The position numbers were made by a program, and so were the translations under genes. The notes under the pieces are model-generated. The model was given only the letters and a program-made list of their open reading frames with translations, was not told the origin of the DNA and made no database searches. Positions 1 to 10,295 of a stretch of DNA of 49,408 nt are shown piece by piece. Source of the stretch: JBBIMS01 sp964531645 (GTDB lineage Bacteria > Acidobacteriota > Aminicenantia > JBFLYD01 > JBBIMS01); assembly GCA_964531645.1 (NCBI GenBank), contig CAZHEF010000017.1, positions 1 to 49,408 on the forward strand, written 5' to 3'. The first letter of the stretch is position 1; each line of letters opens with the position of its first letter.

Positions 1-71
1 AAAGATTTCTCAACCCCTACCCCCTTCCACAAACCCAATTTACGGAATTTCTGAGTGTAAGGATAGAAAAC

Positions 72-100
72 TTGACAAAGCTGTTAAAATGAATTAAATT
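72..100 (+). promoter_or_regulatory. Candidate sigma-70-type promoter for the glycan cluster
   Basis: A perfect TTGACA lies at 72-77, followed by a 17-base spacer and TAAATT at 95-100, a 4/6 match to the -10 consensus. It sits about 110 bases upstream of the first recognisable glycan gene and points towards it. The surrounding DNA is very AT-rich, so chance matches are easy. The exact -35 and the 17-base spacing are the main support. Confidence 0.4.
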
Positions 101-208
101 AGTTGTTTCAATAAATTTCAAAAATGGAGCGCTTCTATCAAGCAAATAAAATTTTAATTTTGCTCAATTAAAAATACGAATTTATTCAAAATTTGGTATT
201 TTTTTGAG

Positions 209-1456
209 ATGTCGAGAAATCAGTGGAGATCTTTTTCAGAACTTGAAAAGATGCAGAATTTTAAACTACAAAAATTAGTCCACCATGCATACAACAATGT
301 TGACTATTACCGTAGTTTGTTTGACTCCTGCGGAATAAGACCTCTAGATGTCCGGAGTATTAAAGATCTTAAAGGACCTCCCACAACATCAAGAGAGCAA
401 TTACAGAACGCTTCATTGGATGAAATAGTTAGTAAAAATTTTAATCTACATGAATGTATTAGAATAACAGGGAGTGGCTCAACTGGTCAACCTCTCCAGC
501 TTTTCTATTCTCGCAAGGATTTCTCTATATATATCATGAATTGGATCAGACCTTTGCTGACTAACGGTGCAAAGCTCTGGCACAGAAGATTGAAGATCAC
601 AAGACCTCACAATATTTCGGATAGGAAAAGATGGTATAATTACTTAGGATTATGGAATAAAAAAGGGATTTCTGTTTTTAAAAATCCGCAAGAGTGGATT
701 AATATGTTGCGTTATTATAAACCAGATATATTATATGGATATTCGGGTAGCCTAAAATTATTGGCAAGATATGTTGTAGATAATTGTGTAACTGATATAA
801 ATCCAAAGTTTATTTTTGGAGTTTCAGATTTGGTCGACTATGAGTGCAGAGAGCTAATATACACAGCATTTAAAAGAAGACTTATAGACCTTCATGGATC
901 AGTAGAGGGTGGTTCATAGCATGGGAATGTAAAATATGTAACGGATATCATATCAATATGGATACAGTTATAGTTGAATTTCTTAAAGGTAACGATCCAG
1001 TTCCTCCAGGAGCTCAAGGGAGAATAGTTATAACCAATCTTCATTCGTTTGCCATGCCAATAATAAGATATGAACTGGGAGATATTGGAATACCAAGTGA
1101 AAAAAACAATCTGTGGAAGAGAATTGCCTCTCATGAAGGTGATTGAGGGAAGATCGGATGCTTTTGTTATTTTGCCATCAGGAAACATGCTTTCACCTAT
1201 GTTTTTCTATGCTATATTTAAGCCAATAAAAGGAATTAAACACTGGAGAGTGATTCAAGCTGATTTAAGACATATAAATATACTTGTGGTGCCGTCTGAG
1301 GATTTCTCATCTGATACGATTGATAATTTAAAACGGAGGGTAGAAGAACATATTCGTGAAAATATAGAGATAAATGTTGAAATAGTTGAAAAAATCCCTC
1401 CGGATCCTTCAGGAAAAGTAAGGGCTGTCATTTCTAAAGTGAAATCTCAAATATAA
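209..1456 (+). pseudogene. CapK/PaaK-like adenylate-forming ligase, two frameshifts
   Basis: This resembles the CapK branch of the phenylacetate-CoA ligase (AMP-forming) family, common in polysaccharide clusters. The reading frame shifts twice. A base appears missing near 911-913, where the family-like sequence HGSVEGG continues one frame over as FIAWECKICNGYHINMD. An extra A appears present in the A7 run near 1100-1107; removing it joins SEK to TICGRELPLMK. Joined, the product is about 415 residues, near the usual family length. Recognisable parts are the N-terminal HAYNNVDYYR segment, the GSGSTGQP phosphate-loop motif and the C-terminal PPDPSGKVRAVIS segment. No clear ribosome site precedes the ATG at 209, and family-like reading may begin a little upstream without a start codon, so the 5' end may also be damaged. 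A substrate cannot be assigned. Confidence 0.75.
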
Positions 1457-1493
1457 TTATGCTTAAAGATAACCTATTTAAAGACTTAGGGAA

Positions 1494-2754
1494 ATGAAGA
1501 TATTTTTTCTAAATACACACTCAGTCTTAAATTCAGGTGACGCAGGAATTGTCCTTGCTCAGATTCAATTTTTCAAAAAGATGTTCCCCTCTCTCAAAAT
1601 ATCCATTTCATCAAGGACTTCGGAAACGGACGAGAAACTTTATAAGCCCATGGGAATAAAGGTTTTTCCACCAATAATTCCTGCGCCGAGCACATTCCCA
1701 GGTGCTGTTCCAAAAATAGCACAATCTATGAAAATTTTTTTTAGTTTTAAATCCAAAATTAATCTATTGCAAGAGATTAAAAAGAGCGATTTGGTTATAA
1801 GCAGTGGCGGTGGACATTTTTATTCGAATCGAAAGGTCTTTCCAGGGCCTTTGTTTTTCCAGAACCTTTTGCATGTTAGACTTGCTTCTATTATAAAAAA
1901 ATCTTTGATTTTTTTCCCCCAGTCATTTGGACCTTTCAAAAATTCAATTGCTTCTAAATTTTTAAAAAATATTTTACAAAGTGAAAACATAATAAAAATT
2001 TTTGCTCGCGAAGGGACCTCTTTTGATCTTTTGTTGACACTTCTTGATAAGGATGAGAACAAGAATAAGTTAGATTTATGTCCTGACATCGCTTTTTGTC
2101 TAAATAAAGAAGACAACCAATACGATTCTCCAATCAATTTAAACCTTCCAAACCAATTGTTGCAATTACCATGAGACAATGGGATTTTCCAGAAGCTAAG
2201 AGCAGAGAGGAAAAAAGGATAAAAAGAGAAAGGTATTTATCCACTTTTGAGGAGATTTGTAAGAGTATCTTCTATATCTGGGGAGGCTCAGTGGTTATTT
2301 TCCCTCAGGTGAGGGGACTAAGTATCTTTGAAAATGACAGGATAATCTCAAAGATACTATTTGAAAGATTGGGAAAAAAATACCATCAAGGAATCTTTTA
2401 TTCCTTAATTTCCAAGATATCACATCACCATTTTATATAGTTGATATTCTTTCTCAGTGTGATTTAATAATTGCTACCCGATTTCATTCAGCTGTTTTTG
2501 CACTGATATCGAGCGTTCCATTGATCTCAATAACCTATCAACCTAAAAGTACTGGAACAATGCGACTTTTGGAGCTCGAGAACTTTTGTGTAAATATAGA
2601 AGATATTTCTGCGGAAAAGATTATAAAATTAATTGGTGAGATTTTTGCTCATCTCTCTGATATTAAAACAAAAATAGAGAACAAGGTGGCCGAGATCAAA
2701 AAAGAAATAGAGTTAAAATTAGAAAATGCTATAAAGAATAGCTTGAGACTTTGA
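1494..2754 (+). pseudogene. Polysaccharide pyruvyl transferase family protein, two frameshifts
   Basis: Members of this family transfer pyruvate ketals to cell-surface polysaccharides or act as related transferases. Visible family features are the N-terminal NTHSVLNSGDAGI, the glycine-rich DLVISSGGGHFYSN, FPQSFGPF, REGTSFDLL and the C-terminal IIATRFHSAVFALISSVP. The frame changes near 2140-2150, where KPIVAITMRQWD resumes one frame over. It changes again between about 2395 and 2430, where the frame carrying VDILSQCDLIIATRFH takes over. The joined product would be about 420 residues, within the family's usual range. It lies 37 bases after the CapK-like gene and 6 bases before the next glycosyltransferase, so the block reads as one operon. 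The breaks make the gene non-functional as written, unless they are sequence errors. Confidence 0.75.
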
Positions 2755-2760
2755 AAGCAT

Positions 2761-3938
2761 ATGAAGATTTTACTGGTTAATAAATTTTTTTTCAGGAAAG
2801 GGGGGGCTGAAACCTCTTTATTTAAAGAAGCCAAACTTTTAAAAGATAATGGTCACGATGTTCTATTTTTCTCTATTGCGCATCCTGATAATTATAATTC
2901 TTCATATTCAGAATATTTTGTTTCAAGAGTTGATTTTGACAAGGTCAAAACTATACGGCAAAAAATAATGATAGCAGGAAGGGTTCTTTACTCAATAGAA
3001 GCAAAAAGAAAGATAGAAAGATTGATAAAAGTAGAAAAGCCGGATATCGCCCATTTGCATAATATCTATCATCAACTTTCTCCGTCTATTCTTCATACCC
3101 TTGAAAAATATGACATTCCAGTAATAATGACTCTCCACGATTACAAATTGGTCTGTCCTGTTTACACCTTTTTAGACAACAATGGGAATATATGTGAAAG
3201 ATGTAAGAGTAAAAGATATTATTGGTGCCTATTAAAAAAATGTAATAAAGGCTCACTTTCTAAAAGTTTCTTAAACACCCTTGAAATGTATCTTCATCAT
3301 AAAATTCTGCATATCTATAACTTAGTAGATTTATTTATAAGCCCAAGCATAATTTTATAAATGCGAATGATTATGTTCCTTCCTTCACTTGGAATGAGGC
3401 TTCCATAGTCTATTTTGGTCGACTGTCAAAAGAAAAGGGGCTTTTTACCTTGTTTTCGGCCATAAAAGGACTCAAAATAAAATGCAAGATAATTGGTGAA
3501 GGTTCTTTCAAAGAAAGTCTAAAACAAAAAGTCAGGAGTGAAGGATTGGATAATGTTATTTTTTAAGGATATAAGATGGGAAAGGAATTAAAAGAGGAGA
3601 TAGGAAAATCTGCGATAGTTATTCTTCCCTCAGAATGGTATGAGAATTACCCTAATTCAGTTTTAGAAGCCTTTGCATTAGGAAAACCTCTTATCGGGTC
3701 AAGAATTGGAGGAACCCCCGAGCTTGTAAAAGAAAATCAAACAGGGTTGACATTCCAACCTAAAAATCTTTATGACCTGAGAGAAAAGATTTTGTATATG
3801 CTTAAAAATCCCGATGAGATTATCAGGATGGGAGAAAATGGAAGAAAATTTGTGAAAGAAGAATCCGAGCCTCAAAAATACTACGAAAAATTGATTAAAA
3901 TATATCAATCATCAATGGATAATAAAAAGACAAAATAA
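2761..3938 (+). pseudogene. GT4-family glycosyltransferase, internal deletion and nonsense codon
   Basis: The N-terminal half (2761-3360) starts MKILLVNKFFFRKGGAE and has the HLHNIYH and TLHDYKLVCP segments of GT4 enzymes, plus a CERC...C cysteine patch seen in some members. The C-terminal half (from about 3348, another frame) reads HNFINANDYVPSF, VYFGRLSKEKGL and later LPSEWYENYPNSVLEAFA, the E-x7-E-like nucleotide-sugar binding region. Between FISPS and HNFINAND roughly 25-30 expected residues seem missing, which suggests a small deletion combined with the frame change. An in-frame TAA lies at 3564-3566 inside NVIF*GYK, where a leucine is normal. The protein probably used a nucleotide-diphospho-sugar donor on the inner face of the membrane. 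Three independent lesions make real gene decay likely. Confidence 0.78.
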
Positions 3939-3941
3939 CCT

Positions 3942-5108
<1,167 letters not shown>

Positions 5109-5206
5109 ACCGAAGTGAAAAAACTTTATCCAACAATTTTCTTTTGAATTGAGAATCTGATAAATTTACGATGCGGAAACAATTTAATCGCGTTATCTGG
5201 GTGTAA

Positions 5207-6242
5207 TTACTTAATTTCAGAGAAAATTTTTTCAAGCTCGAATCTCTCTTCAGGGGTTGTCATAAAGATAAGAAAATTCCCTTTTTCAACTATGTAATTA
5301 TCAGGAGGGTTAAATATCCAGTCATCAATTGTTCTAACAGCAAGCAATAAAATATTCGGGTATTTTTTAAGATTCAAATCAGATATAGTTCTTCCTGCAA
5401 AATATTCGGGGACCTCAACCTCTTCAACTCTTAGATTCTTTTCCCTGTCTCTCATCATTATGTTAAGGAATGAAACAACAGTAGGTTCTAATCATTTCAG
5501 AAGCCATTCTGAGTCCACCTATATATGTTGGAGAAACAACGGAGTCAGCACCAGCTTTTTTAATCTTTTCTGCATTTCTGTGATCATTACAACTGGCAAT
5601 CACTCTAACATCTGGATTTAATTGTTTTGCTGTAAGGCTAATCACAAGATTATGATTGTCATCATTTGAAGATGCAAATACCCCTTTCGCTTCTTTAATC
5701 CCAGCCCTTAATAAAGTCTCGTTGTCTGTGGGGTCACCGACTATATAGATGGAATCTTTAAAATCTTGTAGAACTTTTTCAATCTTTACTTTTTCCAGGT
5801 CAATAATGACAAAGTCTCTTTTAGTGTCGTGAAGTTCATTTATAATATGAATTCCAACTCCCTCAATTCCACAGATAATATAATGATTTTTTAATTTTTT
5901 AGTTATTTTCTCCATCTTTCTCCTCCGAAATGTTTCATTCAATTCTCCTTCAACCATAAAGGCTGTGAAATTAGAAAGAATGTAGGTGAGGGCACCTATT
6001 CCAGAAAAGGCTATCAAAATTGTAAATCCTCTTCCTATAGGATTACCAGATAAATCAATTATTTCGTTAAAACCAATTGTCGCAATCGTTATAACTGTCA
6101 TGTATAAGCAATCCAGCAAAGAGTAATTTTTACAACCAATAAACCAGTATCCAACTGTTCCCAAAATTAGAACAGAAAGAAGAAATAATCCTGCCCAGAA
6201 AAATTTTTTATAAATATTTGAAGGACTTATTCCTTTAATCAA
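5207..6242 (-). pseudogene. MthK-like two-TM potassium channel with RCK domain, frameshifted
   Basis: The N-terminal part has two hydrophobic helices flanking a pore loop, MTVITIATIGFNE. An RCK/TrkA-N domain follows (YIICGIEGVGIHIINEL, then VGDPTDNETLLRAGI and VIASCNDHRNAEKIKKAG). A separate downstream frame (5207-5458) encodes a TrkA-C-like domain. One extra A near 5485-5490 ends the frame at RTYCCFIP; removing it gives RPTVVSFLNIMMRDREKN and joins both parts into about 344 residues, the usual size of MthK-type channels. The start is TTG at 6242, chosen from the AGGAG seven bases upstream, because the nearby ATG runs straight into a stop. The selectivity filter reads TIGFN rather than TVGYG. 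Role if intact: ligand-gated potassium flux across the inner membrane. Confidence 0.82.
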
Positions 6243-6249
6243 ACATTAT

Positions 6250-6254
6250 CTCCT
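6250..6254 (-). promoter_or_regulatory. Ribosome binding site deciding a TTG start
   Basis: AGGAG on the minus strand lies seven bases upstream of TTG at 6242. The only nearby ATG (6246) opens a frame that stops after three codons, so this site supports TTG initiation of the potassium channel gene. Confidence 0.6.
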
Positions 6255-6308
6255 TATATCTTTTATTTTAAGTATGCTTGAATAAAGAATTCTTGTCAAT
6301 GATGGTTT

Positions 6309-7100
6309 TTATTTCCTCTTCACCCATTTTGGCTTTCTTTTTTCAAGAAACGATGAGATTCCCTCCTGTCCTTCTTCGCTTATTCTTATCTTTGCAATTA
6401 TATCAGCTGTGTAAGATTTAACCTCAGCAATAGGAGTTTCTGAAACTTTTTTTATAAGCTCTTTGCACATACTTATTGCATTTGGGCCACTACTAAGTAG
6501 CATTTCAATTATTTCTTCAACTTTTTTATCCAGTTCATCTAAAGGGACAACATAGTTAACAAGCCCGAATTCAAGAGCTTTTCTTGCGGAGATTCTTTCT
6601 CCTGTAAGGAAAATCTCTCTACAAACCCGCTCTCCACATCTTTTTACCAGATAAGGAGAAATAACAGAGGGAACAAGTCCTAATTTAACCTCAGCAAGAC
6701 CAAAAATTGCATTCTCCGATGCTATCGCAATATCTGAGGAGGCAACAATACCTGTACCTCCCCCAATTGTTGTTCCATTTACTCTTGTAATTACAGGTTT
6801 TGGAAATGTGTATATTTTTTCCATGAGTTCAGCGACTTTAAGAGCGTCCTCGAAGTTCTTTTCATAGCTCCAATCCTTCACTCTTTTCATCCAATTTAAA
6901 TCCGCACCAGCACAAAAAGATTCTCCAGCTCCTGTTATAACTACCACTCTTATATCTGGTTCATTCTCTATTTGCTCAAGAACAGAGTGTAACTCTGCAA
7001 TCATAAGATCATCAAAAGCATTGTGGATTTCAGGACGATTGAGAATTATTTTACCTATTAAACCATCTGTAATATAAAGAATTGTTTTATACTCCATCAT
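6309..7100 (-). CDS. Enoyl-CoA hydratase family, probable 3-methylglutaconyl-CoA hydratase
   Basis: This is a 263-residue crotonase-fold protein. It carries LNRPEIHNAFDDLMIAEL, the oxyanion-hole segment ESFCAGADLNWMKR, NGTTIGGGTGI, and AEVKLGLVPSVISPY with the catalytic-type glutamates. The HNAF and GADLNWM wording is typical of LiuC-type hydratases, which interconvert 3-methylglutaconyl-CoA and HMG-CoA. It is the last gene of a five-gene operon, 32 bases after the carboxylase beta subunit. That neighbour makes exactly the substrate of such a hydratase, so context and sequence agree. Other short-chain enoyl-CoA hydratase activity is possible. The protein should be cytoplasmic and act as a trimer or hexamer, as is usual for the family. 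A short poorly conserved region then separates it from the potassium channel gene. Confidence 0.85.
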   Translation of the reverse strand: MMEYKTILYITDGLIGKIILNRPEIHNAFDDLMIAELHSVLEQIENEPDIRVVVITGAGESFCAGADLNWMKRVKDWSYEKNFEDALKVAELMEKIYTFPKPVITRVNGTTIGGGTGIVASSDIAIASENAIFGLAEVKLGLVPSVISPYLVKRCGERVCREIFLTGERISARKALEFGLVNYVVPLDELDKKVEEIIEMLLSSGPNAISMCKELIKKVSETPIAEVKSYTADIIAKIRISEEGQEGISSFLEKRKPKWVKRK

Positions 7101-7132
7101 TGGACCTCTCGAACAATTCTTTAAAGAATATT

Positions 7133-8740
7133 TTACATCCTGAAGACACCGAATCTGTGGTCAGGAATTGGAGCATTAAGGCTCATTGCTATGCCAAGGG
7201 CAAGGGCTTTTCTTGTATCAAGGGGGTCTAAAATTCCATCATCCCATAGTCTTGCTGTAGAGTAATATGCAGAGGATTCCTCTTCGTATTTTTTAAGAAT
7301 TGGTTCTTTGAATTTTTCCTGCTCCTCCTCTGTCATTGTTTTCCCTTCCCTTGCAAGAGCTTCCAGTTTTACAGTTAAAAGAGTATTCGCTGCCTGCTCC
7401 CCTCCCATAACACATATTCTTGCATTTGGCCACATCCAAAGAAGTCTTGGAGCGTAAGCTCTTCCAGCCATAGCATAATTACCCGCTCCATAAGAGCCTC
7501 CGATTATTACAGTAAATTTGGGAACATCTGCATTGGCAACTGCATGAACCATTTTTGCTCCATCCTTAGCTATTCCTCCGTGCTCATACTGTTTCCCTAC
7601 AATGAATCCTGTTATATTCTGGAGAAATATAAGGGGAATTTTACGGACAGCACACATTGAAATGAAATGTGCACCTTTAAGGGAACTCTCCGAGAAAAGA
7701 ACACCATTATTAGCTACAATACCAACTGGATAACCCATTATTCTCGCAAAACCACATATAAGGGTTGGTCCATAAAGCTCTTTGAACTCGTGGAATTCGC
7801 TATCATCAACAATTCTTGCAATTATTTCCTTCATGTCAAAGGGTTTTCTCAGATCTTTAGGGATAATTCCAAATATTTCCTGCGGGTCATAATAAGGGTC
7901 TTTTGCCTCTTCAATGTCCAACTCAAATTTTTTGTTCCTTTGAAGGTTTGCAACAATATTTCTTGTTATCTCTATGGCATGCTCATCATTTAGGGCATAA
8001 TGATCTGAAACTCCCGAGATTCTGCAATGGACATCTGCTCCACCAAGCTCTTCTGCTGTAACTTCTTCTCCTGTAGCAGCTTTAACCAATGGCGGTCCTC
8101 CAATGAATATTGTTCCCTGTCTTCTTACTATAACTGTTTCGTCGCTCATAGCAGGAACATATGCTCCTCCTGCAGTGCATGAACCCATTACCACAGAAAT
8201 CTGTGGTATTCCCATTGCTGACATTCTTGCCTGATTGTAAAAAATTCTTCCAAAATGTTCCTTATCAGGGAATGTTCCAGATTGAAGGGGAAGGAAGATT
8301 CCTCCCGAGTCAACAAGATAAATGCAGGGAAGGCGATTCTCCATAGCAATTTCTTGAGCTCTGACATGCTTCTTTATTGTCTCAGGGAAATATGTTCCGC
8401 CCTTAACAGTTGCATCATTGGCAACAACAAGAACTTCCTTTCCATGGACAACTCCAATCCCTGTTACAATCCCAGCGCAAGGAGCTTCATTGTTATACAT
8501 TCCATAAGCAGCAAGGGGCGAAATTTCAAGAAAAGGAGTCCCAGAATCAAAGAGGATTTCGAGCCTTTCCCTTACAGTAAGTTTTCCTCTTTCTTTGTGC
8601 TTTTTGATAGCTTCTGGTGGCCCTCCCTTTTTAACCTGTTCAAGCTTCTCCCTCAACTCCTCAACAGCCCTCTTCATGTGCTCAAAATTTTCTCTGAACT
8701 CAGGAGAAGATGTGTCTATCTTACTTTCAATTCTAAACAT
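7133..8740 (-). CDS. Acyl-CoA carboxylase beta subunit, probably methylcrotonyl-CoA carboxylase
   Basis: The 535-residue length and motifs match the carboxyltransferase (beta) subunit of 3-methylcrotonyl-CoA carboxylase (LiuB/MccB). Features are KLTVRERLEILFDSGTPF, LVDSGGIFLPLQ, MGSCTAGGAYVPAMSDE, GGSYGAGNYAMAGRAY with WPNARICVMGGEQAA, and the C-terminal YYSTARLWDDGILDPLDTR. The enzyme moves CO2 from carboxybiotin to 3-methylcrotonyl-CoA to form 3-methylglutaconyl-CoA. It needs a biotin-carboxylase/biotin-carrier alpha subunit, which is not in this window. It lies 6 bases after the DUF35 gene and before the hydratase, which would use its product. Propionyl- or geranyl-CoA carboxylase beta subunits are alternatives, but the ARLWDDG ending and the neighbours favour methylcrotonyl-CoA. 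Confidence 0.88.
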   Translation of the reverse strand: MFRIESKIDTSSPEFRENFEHMKRAVEELREKLEQVKKGGPPEAIKKHKERGKLTVRERLEILFDSGTPFLEISPLAAYGMYNNEAPCAGIVTGIGVVHGKEVLVVANDATVKGGTYFPETIKKHVRAQEIAMENRLPCIYLVDSGGIFLPLQSGTFPDKEHFGRIFYNQARMSAMGIPQISVVMGSCTAGGAYVPAMSDETVIVRRQGTIFIGGPPLVKAATGEEVTAEELGGADVHCRISGVSDHYALNDEHAIEITRNIVANLQRNKKFELDIEEAKDPYYDPQEIFGIIPKDLRKPFDMKEIIARIVDDSEFHEFKELYGPTLICGFARIMGYPVGIVANNGVLFSESSLKGAHFISMCAVRKIPLIFLQNITGFIVGKQYEHGGIAKDGAKMVHAVANADVPKFTVIIGGSYGAGNYAMAGRAYAPRLLWMWPNARICVMGGEQAANTLLTVKLEALAREGKTMTEEEQEKFKEPILKKYEEESSAYYSTARLWDDGILDPLDTRKALALGIAMSLNAPIPDHRFGVFRM

Positions 8741-8746
8741 ATTGAC

Positions 8747-9139
8747 CTACTTCTCCAGCACTGCTTTGTATCCATAGGATATTATTCCATCTTTCCCTTC
8801 TTCCTGGATTTTTCTTAAAACTATTCTAACTCGTGCACCTATCTCAACTTCTTCTAAATTCGCATCCGTTATCTGAGCGGTTATTCTACCTCCTCCGTCA
8901 AGCTCAATAATTGCAACAGGATATGGAGCCTGGAAGGAGAAATTTTTAGGAGGAACCCTTATGATAGTGTAGGAGACTATCTTTCCTTTATCGGATAGCC
9001 TTATACCTTCAAAATCTGTTTTCTTACACTCAGGGCATATCTGTCTTGGGGGAAAGGCAATGTATCCACAATTCTTACATTTTCCCGCTTCCAGTCTATA
9101 TCTCTGAGGAATTTCTCTCCAGTATTTCGGGACTGACAT
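8747..9139 (-). CDS. DUF35 OB-fold/zinc-ribbon scaffold protein
   Basis: This 130-residue protein has an N-terminal rubredoxin-like zinc ribbon, CKNCGYIAFPPRQICPEC, followed by an OB-fold region with YTIIRVPPKNFSFQAPYPVA and a final GYKAVLE. In archaea the DUF35 protein bridges acetoacetyl-CoA thiolase and HMG-CoA synthase into one complex and helps pass acetoacetyl-CoA between them. Here the gene directly follows the thiolase with a one-base overlap, and the synthase lies upstream. That is the archaeal arrangement, and it strongly suggests the same scaffold role. It has no signal peptide and is predicted cytoplasmic. The function is inferred from family and context. Confidence 0.9.
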   Translation of the reverse strand: MSVPKYWREIPQRYRLEAGKCKNCGYIAFPPRQICPECKKTDFEGIRLSDKGKIVSYTIIRVPPKNFSFQAPYPVAIIELDGGGRITAQITDANLEEVEIGARVRIVLRKIQEEGKDGIISYGYKAVLEK

Positions 9140-10287
9140 TATACCACCTCCATTATATGAACAACTGAAGAGGCTCCAGAGCCTCCCATATTCTGGGTTA
9201 AACCTATTTTCGCATTTTTAACCTGTCTTTTATCAGCTCTTTCCTGAAGTTGATAGAATATTTCAACTGCCTGTGCAACCCCTGTTGCTCCTACTGGATG
9301 TCCCTTTGATTTTAGACCACCACTTGTATTAACAGGAATTCTCCCACCAAGAGCTGTTTCGCCTTTCTCTACAAGTATTCCTCCCTTTCCTCTTTCTGCA
9401 AAACCAAGTTCTTCAGTTATAATAATTTCAGCTATTGTGAAACAATCGTGAACTTCTGCAACATTTACATCTTCAGGTTTTATTCCAGCCATTTTGTATG
9501 CTCTTTCAGCAGAAAGGGAAACAGCTTTAAGAGCGGTTAAATCTTTTCTTGAATGAAGGGCTATTGTGTCAGTTGCCATACCTGAGCCGATAATTTTGAC
9601 AGGTGTATCTGTAAATTTTTTCGCCATTTCAAGGGGACAGAGAATAACACAAGCAGCACCGTCTGAGACAGGAGAACAATCCAGAAGTCTTAAAGGATCA
9701 GCAACGAGAGTAGAAGTTAAAACAGTATCTATCGTTATTTCCGACTGAAATTGGGCATTGGGATTTAAGGAACCATGTTTGTGATTTTTTACAGCAACCA
9801 TTGCGAGATGCTCCCTTGTGAGTCTATATTTTTTCATGTAGGCATTGGCGATAAGGGCATAGAGACCTGGAAAAGTTATTCCATGGAAGACTTCATACTC
9901 CTGTTCTGCTGCAGTAGCAAGGGCAAAGGTAACATCCTCAGCATCTGTCATTTTTTCAACACCGCCTACAAGGACTATATCTGAAAGACCTGATGCAACT
10001 TCAATAAATCCCGCTCTCAATGCACAACCTCCCGATGCACAGGCGGACTCAACTCTTACAGCAGGAATTGGACTTTGGCCAAGATAGTCAGCAAGAAAAG
10101 CTCCAAGATGCTCCTGGACAACAAATAAACCTCCTGACATACATCCTACATACATGGAATCAATATGGTCTACTCCCGCATTCTTTATTGCCATCAGAGC
10201 CGATTCAACAAAAATGTCCCTGAGAGATTTTTTCCAGTGTTCACCAAATTTTGTTATTCCCGCACCTATTATTGTAACCTCTCTCAT
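9139..10287 (-). CDS. Archaeal/SCPx-type acetyl-CoA C-acetyltransferase (thiolase)
   Basis: This is a 382-residue thiolase-like protein. It has the nucleophilic cysteine in VESACASGGCALRAG (near residue 86), VAEVHDCFTIAEIIITEELG, NTSGGLKSKGHPVGATG, and the C-terminal QNMGGSGASSVVHI. The second catalytic cysteine near the C-terminus of classical thiolases is absent, as in archaeal acetoacetyl-CoA thiolases and SCPx proteins. A good AGGAGG site precedes the ATG, 8 bases after the HMG-CoA synthase gene. The expected reaction is the reversible condensation of two acetyl-CoA to acetoacetyl-CoA. Position between HMG-CoA synthase and DUF35 supports a channelled complex. It could run towards acetyl-CoA if the operon degrades leucine. 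Confidence 0.9.
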   Translation of the reverse strand: MREVTIIGAGITKFGEHWKKSLRDIFVESALMAIKNAGVDHIDSMYVGCMSGGLFVVQEHLGAFLADYLGQSPIPAVRVESACASGGCALRAGFIEVASGLSDIVLVGGVEKMTDAEDVTFALATAAEQEYEVFHGITFPGLYALIANAYMKKYRLTREHLAMVAVKNHKHGSLNPNAQFQSEITIDTVLTSTLVADPLRLLDCSPVSDGAACVILCPLEMAKKFTDTPVKIIGSGMATDTIALHSRKDLTALKAVSLSAERAYKMAGIKPEDVNVAEVHDCFTIAEIIITEELGFAERGKGGILVEKGETALGGRIPVNTSGGLKSKGHPVGATGVAQAVEIFYQLQERADKRQVKNAKIGLTQNMGGSGASSVVHIMEVV

Positions 10288-10295
10288 TTTTCCTC

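Noticed and set aside
8255..8818. Long open frame on the plus strand opposite the carboxylase gene
   Set aside because: Its product has no recognisable motif and lies fully antisense to a strongly conserved carboxylase, so it is a shadow of the real gene's codon use.
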